Positions 45,801 through 57,800 of a stretch of 64,000 nt of DNA are shown piece by piece. The notes under the pieces were generated by a model. It was not told where the DNA came from and did not search any database. It saw nothing but the letters and a program-made list of their open reading frames with translations. The stretch's first letter is position 1, and the number at the start of each line of letters is the position of its first letter. Both the position numbers and the translations under genes were made by a program. Origin of the DNA: Sternotherus odoratus (Eukaryota > Chordata > Testudines > Kinosternidae). Location of the stretch: the NCBI GenBank assembly GCA_032164245.1, contig JAVMKO010000006.1:104239310-104303309 (forward strand), given 5' to 3'.

Positions 45801-48800
45801 GAGGCGCCGCACCAGTGTGTTGTTGCTTAGCTACAGGGAGTTTCAGGCTAATAGGCACTAGGGGGCTGCGGGCCCCGTATTGTCCTTCAGGGCTGTGTAC
45901 TGACCCCTCCCCATAGGGACTCGGCTCACCTGTCTGTACTGGGGACTGAGGCCTCCCTTCTCCCCATGGAAGATGTACAAGGCCCCGCGATTGTCATTCT
46001 CCATGGGGGCCCCGATGGCCACGTCCGTCTGTCCGTCCCCGCTGATGTCCCCGATTTCAGACATGCTGGCCCCGAAGCGCCCGGACGCCTGCCCCGGCTG
46101 GCCCTGCAGTGTCTTGGTGCAGATCAGCGTCGCCCTCTGCAGGCCCCACCCGAAGAGACACATGGGGAAAGGATCAGCATTGACGGCCGGCAGAGAGTCC
46201 CCCCCCGCCCCCCATCACACACACCCCACTGATCCCCTTTCCCTCTCTCTGCAGCACAGCGCCCCTCGGTGCTGCTCTGGGGCACTGGGGCCAGCACTGA
46301 CTGGCAGGGAAGAGCGTCCCCTACTCATCCCCCTGCCCAGCCTGCTCCCTGGAGCACCGCGCCTGATACTGCCATGCTAATTGTCCCAGTACCACAACCC
46401 CATGGCAGGCAAAGAAGAACCCCCAGGCCACCCATCTTCCCCCGGCTCCGTCCTCTTTCTTACCTGCCAATTAATCAGGCAGTTATAGACCCGTCCTCCA
46501 TTCAGGGGTGTATAGTACATGGGGGCTCCGATCAGAACCAGGTCCGTGTTCCCATCTCTGTCGAGGTCCACAGTGCACAGCGTACCCCCGAAATACGAGC
46601 CGACCTGGAGAGGCAGATAAGTCACCTCCTCAGTTTAGCCAATTCCTCCTTCTTCTCCCACGGGGACCCTTCTCACCCTATGGGGATAGGGATTCAGTCC
46701 CAATGTCCATTCCACCCACCCTCCCGCAGCACAGTAGTTGGCGCTATTGCCGTACGTGTTCCTGAATGTATAGGGCAGTTTGATCTTGGAGAGATGCTGA
46801 ATGCTAATTGTGGTGCAATTCTTTTTAGTGGCTGTGCTAGCTCACGTAACGGTTATTCAGCAACTGAGTCACTGTTATAAGTTTTGTTTAGGTGGCATGT
46901 ATAGGCAGTTAGGCCTCGGAGTAATTCACTTTGTTAGCGTTGTGGGATCCTTTTCAGACACTGTTGTTAGGCCCAAAAATATGGAGTATAGAGCATTGTT
47001 TGGCCAGCTTAACCAAAGTGAGGCTAACAGTAATTATTGGGCCATTCCTGTCTCTCTGTAAAACCTGAAGACATGCTTGCTCAAACTATAAGAGATAAGA
47101 TGAGAGGGAGGGCCGCATTCTTGTAACCAAAGTACCAAGAACAATTTGTTTAAACAGATGGAGACTCGGAGTCTCCACCCCCTGTTACTCCCTGTTTCTG
47201 AGTTTTATCTGTACCTAACTCCTTCTTTGTTCTCAGCCTCTGGCACATGACGAAAATGCTGATAAGGAGCTGCTGAGGCATCCTGAACTGTTTGTACTGT
47301 CAATGGAGATAAATGTGCATAGATGTCAAAAAGCTTTTAACTAGTAAAGGGGGGTTTGGGGGTTTCAAGTTGCTTAAGCTATGACGCGACGAAACTGTCT
47401 ATATAATCACACTAGTTGTTGTAAAAGTGCTGCTGGTTCTCTCTAGAGACGGGCCGCTCTCTATTGTTGTGTGCACTCTTCAATAAAGAGCTTGTATTGG
47501 ACCTTGCTGGTGTTGCCTGTCTCTCACCCTGCGGTCAGACAACGAACCTTGCCGTCCGGGTTAAAAAGTCCCCGACAAATTTGGCGACTCCGCCGGGACT
47601 CGTCTGACTCTCCGGTGCGGGATCAGACTCCGAAGCAACGCAGCGCGCATCCTCCGGCTTCGAGGAGCCTTGCCCGGTAACCTGATCCCTGCATCGGCGA
47701 TAAAGCGAGTCCTGCGAACCAGCAGAAGCCTGTAGAAATCCAGCAACGTCCACCTACCCGTTGAGTAGGATCCACGTCTTCGGGGTTAGAGTCCCTGGAT
47801 AAGGTAAGCGATCGCCGGGAGGTTAGAGTCCTCAGAACAGGGTTAGAGTCCCTGGAACAGGGTTAGAGTCCCTGGAACAGGGTTAGAGTCCCTGGAGCAG
47901 GGTTAAAGTCCCTAGAACAGGGTTAGAGTCCCTGGAGCAGGGTTAGAGTCCCTGGAACAGGGTTAGAGTCCCTGGAACAGGGTTAGAGTCCCTGGAATAG
48001 GGTTAAAGTCCCTACAGGCTAGAATGGGACAATTAAGCAGTAAGTGCCCGGGGGACGCCCCGTTGTCTCTAATACTTAGAAATTAGAAAGAGATCTCTGG
48101 AACAGCTAGCTTGACTAAATCTAAGATAAGAAATTTATGCAAAGTAATAGAACAGATACATAGAAATACGCACCTAAGTGCAAATAAAATGTCCCAAATT
48201 GTTCTAAAGCAGTTTATTTCTCCTAGACTGCATGAAATAGCAAAGAGAACGGTAGAAAAATGTACTTTGTGCCAGCAATGTAATCCAAAGGGTGCTAACA
48301 AGCAAGTACTGCCTGGAGGTCGTAAGTGAGCTCATAGACCTATGCAACATATTCAAATTGACTTTACTGATTTACCTCCCTCAGAAGAAAAGAAACATTT
48401 GTTAGTCCTAATTGATCAGCTCACAGGATGGGTAGAAGCGTACCCCACCGGAAAAGCGACTGCAACTACAGTTTGTAAAATACTGCTTAATGAAATAATA
48501 CCCAAGTTTGGCCCTCCTGAAGTGATTGACTCCGATCAAGGTACTCATTTCACAGCAAAAGTCTGTAAAGAACTCACTGAAGCAGTAGGAACGAAATGGG
48601 CTTTCCACGCTCCCTGGCACCCCCAGAGCTCAGGCCAGGTGGAGCGCATAAATGGAACATTAAAAAACCTTTTAACTAAACTATGCCAAGAACTCAGCCT
48701 AAAGTGGACTAAAGTCCTTCCCCTTGTTCTTTATATTGTTCAGACTACTCCAAGTGCTAGGACTAAGCTTGCACTTTATAAAATTTTGTTTGGACATGTG

Positions 48801-51800
48801 CCTCCAACCTTTGCTCCTTTAGTATCACTCCCAAGCAACACTGATGTGACTAAAGAAACAGATGCTTATGTAAAAAAGTTACAGCGCCACCTAGTGACGT
48901 TACAGCAGTATTCTGCTTATTCCCAAACTTTACCACTGTGGGAAGCTGTTCATTCTTTTTACCAGGTGATCCTGTGTGGGTGAAATCATACAAGAAGACA
49001 CCGCTCCAACCGCAGTGGCTGGAACCTTTTAAAATCCTCCTGGTAAGCCCTACAGCAGTCCGAGTTAAGAAGCTGCCTACTTAAATTCACCACAGTCGAG
49101 TCAAGAGGAGCACCGCTAGGGAACCTAACCAGGCAAAAGGTTCCCCAGAAGCAGACGACGTCGGACTTCAAGGGAGCCCCGCACGTTCACCCTACCGTGA
49201 GACGGGTGAACCAGAAACAGACGACATCTGCACCCAGGATCAATGGACTGCTACCCCTTTGGGCGACCTGAAGCTCCGATTGCAACTGAAACAACCGTAA
49301 ATTGGTGGTGCCCTTTTCAAAAGGGGTGGCCTCAAGTTTTAGCATGAGTTTTTATATGTTTAATTTGCTTGTTGTTTATTGCTTTTCTTTTTTGGTGGTA
49401 CGAAGAGTAGGAACAGTAGAAACATACAGCCCCAACACCTTCATACGCCTGGCCCATGAAATAAAAGCACGCATGCCAGCATTACAAAACACTTCCTGCT
49501 GGGTGTGCTCATTAATACCGGCAAATAGTCATAAGGGCCTTCCCATAGTCCCTATTCCCCTTAGCCCAATGAATATGACTTGGACCCCATCATTAAAAGA
49601 CCCATCTGGGGACCTGAATATAACTTGGGCTGACACTGGCATTTCAGACAGTAAATATCTTATAGTATAGAAAAGAATGGGTCAGTGGTGCCTCCTAAAG
49701 AAAGGAAAAATAGCTGTAGGAAACAGTGAATGCAAGGCCTAATTTAATGGCACTCATTTTAGAAGCAAGAGAGGCCCTAACATTTCCCTTCTAGACGGGG
49801 CAACCGGTTGCAGTTCTCAGTGGTATGCAGCTCGTGACCAGAAGTGTCACATGGATGGAGAACATCATTTTTTATATGAAGGACATAAACTGATTGATGA
49901 GTATGTTATAAATTGCACGCTTAAGTATAACTTCCCAAATCACTCCCTGTGCTTATGTTCCTTCAATGCTACAACAGCTAGGTTTCCTCTTCTTCCATCC
50001 TGGACAGGATGGTATAAAATAAGTAACAGAACACTCTTTAAACTGTTCCCCACATTATTTAGAGTATACTGGGTATGTGGCAACAAGGCATACCTAGCTC
50101 TTCCCTCGTCCTAGAGTGGGTCCTGTTATTTAGCCTAGTTAGAACCACCTGTGGTGTATCGGGCTCACCTCCCAAAGGGAAAAATTAGAAATGTAAGGGG
50201 GGCTGAGGAAGACGTCAAAGAATCTCGCCCCCTCACCTGGCGAGCTCTAAACGATTGGACAGGTGTTTGTGCAGAGTTTTTCTTTGCATGTAGAGAAGCC
50301 ACTTGGCAAATAAGAAAAGGAGTAATGAGACTCCAAAGAGTTTTAAAAATAATGGCAAATACCACTGCAAATGCTTTAATAGACTTGGCAACTGAGCAGC
50401 GAAAACTCAGGCAGATGGTGCTTCAAAACCGCTTAGCTTTAGATATATTGCTAGCTTCCCAGGGGAGAACATGTGCATTAATTAGACAGGAATGCTGCGT
50501 GTATGTCCCTGATGTTTATAATGCCACTTAGAAACGGGCAAACCACATTATGGAAGTTGCAAAGAACCATAAAAAAAAACGAATTGAGTCCTGGTGGAGT
50601 AACCTGTTCAATTTGATTCCAGATATAGGTGGTTAGCTCCACAATGTACTCCGGAGCGCTGTTGTAATTATATGCGGCTTACTCGCCTTATATGTAATGA
50701 TAAAAGTTGGGTGTTGGATGGGTGCCAAAGTGTGTTCTGCCCACAAGTAACCAACCCCAAGCTCACCACTCATAGCAGTTAGTTGTCCCAGGAGTCCCCC
50801 CGAGGTACTCCAGGGACAAAGGGGGGATTGTTAGGCCCAAAAATATGGAGTATAGAGCATTGTTTGGCCAGCTTAACCAAAGTGAGGCTAACAGTAATTA
50901 TTGGGCCATTCCTGTCTCTCTGTAAAACCTGAAGACATGCTTGCTCAAACTATAAGAGATAAGATGAGAGGGAGGGCCGCATTCTTGTAACCAAAGTACC
51001 AAGAACAATTTGTTTAAACAGATGGAGACTCGGAGTCTCCACCCCCTGTTACTCCCTGTTTCTGAGTTTTATCTGTACCTAACTCCTTCTTTGTTCTCAG
51101 CCTCTGGCACATGACGAAAATGCTGATAAGGAGCTGCTGAGGCATCCTGAACTGTTTGTACTGTCAATGGAGATAAATGTGCATAGATGTCAAAAAGCTT
51201 TTAACTAGTAAAGGGGGGTTTGGGGGTTTCAAGTTGCTTAAGCTATGACGCGACGAAACTGTCTATATAATCACACTAGTTGTTGTAAAAGTGCTGCTGG
51301 TTCTCTCTAGAGACGGGCCGCTCTCTATTGTTGTGTGCACTCTTCAATAAAGAGCTTGTATTGGACCTTGCTGGTGTTGCCTGTCTCTCACCCTGCGGTC
51401 AGACAACGAACCTTGCCGTCCGGGTTAAAAAGTCCCCGACACTGTTAATATCACCCGCAATGTTATTTGCCTTGCCTGAGTCTCTCTAGCCCAGGTCCAC
51501 AAAGGTACTTATGTGCCTAACCCCCAGACTTAGATGCCTCTGTGAGGCACAGAATCTCAGCATGGCTGCTGCTAACCCCTGTAGCTGCCTAACCTGACTC
51601 GGTGCCTATGTTTTTGCAGTAGAAGCTCCTTATGTTGCTGCCCCAAGGGCAGGGCATGTGCCCTACTGTCTTACTCTAAGCAGCCAGTTGCCCATTTTTT
51701 ACCACACCCCAGCATGATCCACAAACTGGGGACAGACAGATGCTTCTCCACCTGCAGGGCACCATCTGGGACGTGTGTCAGAGGAGGAGTTGAACGGGGC

Positions 51801-54800
51801 TCTGCTATTTCTCAAGTCAATGCCCTGAACTGTGGGCTCCCTCAGTCTCTCCTATTAGAGTTGTTCCACTTTAACTTGGGCCACAGAACATGTACAAATC
51901 ACACCCACCCTAACACCCACTAGTCAGGGCACCCCCTGAGAGACAGCAGAGCCCTCGTTAAATCCCCCTTCCTCATCAGGCAAAGCAGGGGCTCAAACCA
52001 GGAGTTGTCCATGTCCTAGGTGAAGACTCTAAGCCCAAGGCTATAACTACGGCCCTACCAAATTCACAGTCCGTTTTTTGTACATTTCATGGTCACGGGA
52101 TTTTAAAAATCTTGACTGTCACCGTTTCAAATATTTAAATCTTAAATTTCACGGTATTGTAACAAAGTATGAATGTGCATTTAAAACGGCAAAACATAAA
52201 CATGCAAAGTCCTTCAGACTCGGCATTTCTCAAACGGGGGTTCCCAACCCAAAGGGGGTCGCAAGGCTACTGTGGAGGGGATCACACTATTGCCACCCTT
52301 ACTTCTATGGCGGAGAGCAGCAGCTGCTGGCCAGGTGCCCAGCTCTGAAGGCAGCGCTGCCGCCAGCAGCAGTAAAGAATTAAGGGATGGCAATACCATG
52401 ACCCCCATTAGGTAGGGAACCGCAGTTTGAGAAATGTTGTTTACATTTGTATACTTTTACCCTATAGTATAGGATAGGGTAAAAGTACAGAAAAGACCAG
52501 ATTTCACAGAGGAGACCAGATTTCATGGTCCAAGATGTGTTTTTCACAGACTTATCTATATATATAAAAGTCAAGTGGTGTATGTATGTATGTGTGTATG
52601 TATGTATGTATGTACGTATGACTGCGAAGTCCTCCCGCACCGTTTGAGCCAGAGACTTGAAATTTGGTACAGTGAGGTGTCTTGGGGTCTAAATGCTGGT
52701 AAGGGTCGAAAAATTTTCGGATCTCACCTCTGACGCCCCCCAGGGGTGAAAGTCTTTCAGGGCCAATCACATCGGCTGGGCGGTTAGGTGGTGATGATGT
52801 CATAATACCCCCCTCCAACAGACACCTCACTCGCTCAGCTCACCCCTCCCTCCTCCAACGGAACCCCGGAGATCCCTCAGTTCTCTGCCCCTCCCTCCTC
52901 CCAACGGAACCCCGGAGATCACTCAGCTCACTGCCCCTCCCTCCTCCAACGGAACCCCGGAGATCACTCAGCTCACTGCCCCTCCCTCCTCCAACGGAAC
53001 CCCGGAGATCCCTCCGCTCACTGCCCCTCCCTCCTCCAACGGAACCCCGGAGATCACTCAGCTCACTGCCCCTCCCTCCTCCAACGGAACCCCGGAGATC
53101 CCTCCGCTCACTGCCCCTCCCTCCTCCAACGGAACCCCGGAGATCACTCAGCTCACTGCCCCTCCCCCCTCCAACGGAACCCCGGAGATCCCTCCGCTCA
53201 CTGCCCCTCCCTCCTCCAACGGAACCCCGGAGATCACTCAGCTCACTGCCCCTCCCCCCTCCCAACGGAACCCCGGAGATCCCTCCGCTCACTGCCCCTC
53301 CCTCCTCCAACGGAACCCCGGAGATCACTCAGCTCACTGCCCCTCCCTCCTCCAACGGAACCCCGGAGATCACGCAGCTCACTGCCCCTCCCCCCTCCAA
53401 ACGGAACCCCGGAGATCACTCAGCTCACTGCCCCTCCCCCCTCCAAACGGAACCCCGGAGATCACTCAGCTCACTGCCCCTCCCCCCTCCCAACGGAACC
53501 CCGGAGATCCCTCAGTTCTCTGCCCCTCCCTCCTCCAACGGAACCCCGGAGATCACTCAGCTCACTGCCCCTCCCCCCTCCCAACGGAACCCCGGAGATC
53601 ACTCAGCTCACTGCCCCTCCCCCCTCCCAACGGAACCCCGGAGATCACTCAGCTCACTGCCCCTCCCTCCTCCAACGGAACCCCGGAGATCACTCAGCTC
53701 ACTGCCCCTCCCTCCTCCAACGGAACCCCGGAGATCACTCAGCTCACTGCCCCTCCCTCCTCCAACGGAACCCCGGAGATCACGCAGCTCACTGCCCCTC
53801 CCTCCTCTAACGGAACCCCGGAGATCACTCAGCTCACTGCCCCTCCCTCCTCCAACGGAACCCCGGAGATCACGCAGCTCACTGCCCCTCCCCCCTCCAA
53901 CGGAACCCCGGAGATCACGCAGCTCACTGCCCCTCCCTCCTCCAACGGAACCCCGGAGATCACTCAGCTCACTGCCCCTCCCCCCTCCCAACGGAACCCC
54001 GGAGATCACTCAGCTCACTGCCCCTCCCTCCTCCAACGGAACCCCGGAGATCCCTCAGTTCTCTGCCCCTCCCCCCTCCCAACGGAACCCCGGAGATCAC
54101 TCAGCTCACTGCCCCTCCCTCCTCCAACGGAACCCCGGAGATCACTCAGCTCACTGCCCCTCCCTCCTCCAACGGAACCCCGGAGATCCCTCAGTTCTCT
54201 GCCCCTCCCCCCTCCAAACGGAACCCCAGAATCCATCAGCTCTGTGCCGCCCCCCACCTGCGAAGGTCCCCGGAATCCCTTGGCTCTGGGCCCCCTCCCC
54301 GCCTGCGACGGATCTGAGTTGGGTTTGGTGGGACGGTAAGTGAGGTGGGGGTGTCGGGTTTGGTCGGGGGGGTGAGGTGGGGGTGTTGGGTTTGCTTGGG
54401 GGGGGTGGGAAGGTGTCGGGGTGGGTGAGGGGTGAGGGGTGGGTGTTGGGGTTGGTCAGGGGGTGTCAGCTGTCTGCCACCTCTCCACCTCCGACTGACC
54501 CGAGCAGCGCCGGGCACTTATGCTAGTTTGCTATAAGGGAGGCCTTCTCTCATCTCTTCTGGCTGATTTGTAAAGATCTCGTTAGCCCTGAGCATGTCTA
54601 CTGGATGAGGTCCGACATGAGGGCTAGGTGGAAGAAAGCCTATCTTCCCCCCTTCATGGATCCCTGGGCAGGATCACAACATCTAAGTCCCTTGGTGGGT
54701 CTGGGCCTCCATTCATATCCGTCTTATGAGTTCTGTCTAGATTCTAAGTGAAGGTAACAGCAGTGGGATATTGGGGAGATGCTGAATGTCAGCTGTGGTG

Positions 54801-57800
54801 CAATTCTCTAAACCAATCAAGTTTATCCCCTTCCCGAGGCTTCCTGACTGAATCGTTCCTGAAAGTGAAGCCAGATACAAATATTACATGATGTCAAAAG
54901 TTTACAGGCTTCCTCCAGCCCTCTCCTTCTCTCACACCCACACTCCATAGTACCAGTAACACTCTCCATACCTGCTCCCCCTGCACCTCCGATCTGGGTG
55001 TCCATTGCCCACTCTTGGTATCTCGGCTGAACAAGACGACTTTGCCGGTGTGTTGGTAGCGAGGGGCCCCCACCACGTAGCTGCTCTGCCCATTGTCTGT
55101 GATGACCTGAGAGGAATAACCTCAAAGGAAGAGAGGGACGTGGGGAGGTGAGATGGGAAACAGCCATAGAACAGCGCTGCACAGAACTTTCCCAGAACTG
55201 AGATGCGGCCACCTCTGGGGTGGAGCGCGGCTGTTGAAATAGGTACGGGAAGCTCTGTGGGTTTGCTCTTACCCAGGTAAGCATCATTCATGTCAGTGGA
55301 GGTTCTGGAGACGTTGATGAAGCTCGGCTCCCCTTCACTCCCGTACAGGTATATCCCACCGGACCAGTCATAGGCTCCCACCGCTCCCAGCACAGGCCCG
55401 TCCTAAACCGACAGGCACGGCAAAGGGGACGGATTACAGGAAACAGACAGCCCAGCGTGTATTTACTAGACAAGGCCACCCTCTGCAGCACAGCGCCCCC
55501 TAGCGTCGTGCTGGGACACTGGGGCGGTGCTGACAGCCAGGGGAGTGAGCACCCCCTACTGGGCCCCACACACCACTCAGTGCAGCATAGAGCCCCTGTG
55601 ACAGGTGAACCCCATGAGGCTTTATGGGGATACGCTTGTAAATTGATATAGGACATAACTAAAATATGTTTTATGCTACACATGTGACATATCTCTGTAA
55701 AGGGTATGATCTACTGGATCTATTCATCCTATTTATATGCATGTGTCATTTTAGCACTTGAAGTTATGAACTTCGGCTGTGTATTGGGTTAATTTTAAAT
55801 AGCCTCAATGAAGCAGATCATCAGCTGCCTGAGAAAAGACTATTCTCAGTAAAGGTAACAAAGTCCTGTGGCACCTTAAAGACTAACTATAAAGTTTTGA
55901 AGCATAAGCTTTCGTGGGCTAATACCCACTTCATCGGATGCAAGCAGTGGAAGTGTCCAGAGGCAGGTATAGAAAAGTAGGCAAGAACCAGGTGGGAGGT
56001 AACAAGGTTAGTCCAATTAGGCTGAACCAGCTTGTTATCTCCGATCAGGGAGGGTGGGTAGTTCTTGCCTACTTTTCTATACCTGCCTCTGGACACTTCC
56101 ACTGCTTGCATCCGACGAAGTGGGTATTAGCCCACGAAAGCTTATGCTCCAAAACTTTATAGTTAGTCTTTAAGGTGCCACAGGACTTTGTTACCTCTGC
56201 TATTCCAGACTAACACGGCTACCTCTCTGATTCTATTCTCAGTAAGTGCCCAGTCAAGAACCACTTAAGCCAACAATGAATGTGGAGACGCCAATCCACA
56301 TCTGAGCTTCCCCAGGAATGTGGCTTGGCTGGGAAGGGACTCAGTCTTGCAGGGACATGTGACTTGCCCACATGACTCTCAAACTCCATTTTGTAGCTGG
56401 ATTCTACACAGGGGAAGGAGGGGTGTCTACCCAGAGGAGAAAGTCTATTTCAGTGATTCTCAAACGTTTGTATTGGTGACCCCTTTCAAATAGCAAGCCT
56501 CTGAGTGTGACCCCCTCCCTTATAAATTAAAAACACTTTTAAATCTATTTAAAACCATTACAAATGCTGGATGCAAAGTGGGGTTTGTGGGGGAGGCTGA
56601 AAGCTCGCGACCCCCATGTAATAACCTCGTGACCCCCTTAGGGGCCCTGAACCCCAGTTTGAGAACCCCTGGTCTATTTAAACCCCTGGAAGACCCCTCC
56701 ATTTTGTCTTCAGCTGGCTTAAGAGAGAGCCCCTCCACCCCCAAGGACACCTGAAAGAAACTGGAACAGAGGACAGTGACTACAGGGAGTGTAAGTGATT
56801 GCTGGACCCAGACTAGATGGTGTCTAGTCTGTAAAAGGAAGCTTGTTGAAACATCTCTGAGGGTGAGATTTCACCTGTATTCAGTTTCATTACTGTATTA
56901 GGCTTAGACTTGCCTATTTTATTTTATTTGGTAATTGACTTTGTTCTGTCTTTTACTACTTGGAATCACTTAAATCCTACTTCCTGTACTTAATAAAATC
57001 ACTTGTTACTTGTTATTTAATCTAGAGAATGTATTAATACCTGGGGGGAGGGGACAGCTGTGCATCTCTCTCGATCAGTGTTATAGAAGGTGATCAATCT
57101 ATGACTTTACCCTGCATAAGCTGGATACAGGGCAAAATGGATTTATTTGGGATTTGGATCCTATTGGGAGTTGAGCATCTGAGTGTTAAAGACAGGAACA
57201 CTTCTTAACCTGCTTCCAGGTGAGCCTACTGCTGTTCGGGGACATGGCTCAGACCTGGGTCTGGGTTTGCAGCAGGCTAGCGAGTCTGACTCGAGCCAGG
57301 CAGGGCGCTGGAGTCCAAAGCTGGTTAGGGGCAGGGAAGCAGAGGCAGGAGTAACCTTGGCACATCAGTTGGCATCCCCAAGGGGTTTTTGTGATGCAAC
57401 CCATCACACCCCATAATGCCAGACATAGAAGGAGGGGAGGGTGCCCCCTGCCCTGCTCCTCCCACGCTCTGGGATAGTCAAGGGTTGTCTCCCCTGCAAG
57501 CACTAAGCCAACCAGCTCCTTCCTAGCTTCAAAGCACTGTCGGGGCCCCAGTGCCCGGCGGGGTGGGACACGCCCGGGGGCCAGGCGTCACTCACAGGCG
57601 ACAGCAGGGAGCTGAATCCTTCCTGAGACATCTCCAGCTGGAAGGAGCTGCCACTCTGGGACTGGGTGCCTGGGGAGAGACAGACAGACCCGGGAGAGAC
57701 CATCATAGACGGGAAAGGCCCCGTGTCCCGTTCCCTGAGCCAGCCCTTCTCCCCACCTCGAGTCTGGACTAGATCCAGCGCCCCCTGGAGAAAAGGCCCC

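Larger units (their letters stand above)
46965..51441 (+). mobile_element. Endogenous retrovirus, gamma-type, 4.5 kb, internally deleted
   Basis: Two 613-bp LTRs (46965-47577, 50829-51441) bracket a shortened interior. TG...CA ends and a 4-bp CTGT target duplication (46961-46964 and 51442-51445) define the insertion. In order: LTR, primer-binding site, 20-bp tandem repeats, a 20-codon gag remnant, integrase, env pieces, polypurine tract (about 50816-50827), LTR. Most of gag and all of protease, reverse transcriptase and RNase H are missing. Stops and frameshifts interrupt integrase and env, so it cannot encode functional proteins as it stands. A CX6CC motif in the env transmembrane part and the 4-bp duplication support a gamma-like type. 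It lies antisense in gene 2 intron 12. Confidence 0.93.
55597..57408 (+). mobile_element. LTR-like insertion in gene 2 intron 10, with two nested elements
   Basis: It begins TGTGACAGGTGAACC and ends CAACCCATCACA, giving TG...CA termini. CCCC lies on both sides, which is too simple to prove a target duplication. AATAAAATCAC near 56993 supplies a polyadenylation-like hexamer. Nested inside are the inverted-repeat element 55853-56232 and a MITE 56451-56671. It resembles 36768-38169 in organisation. Confidence 0.6.

Noticed and set aside
52840..54257. Gly-rich frames of 80-162 codons on the minus strand
   Set aside because: They are translations of the 45-bp minisatellite in the Helitron-like element. 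The period of 15 codons keeps the frame open by chance.
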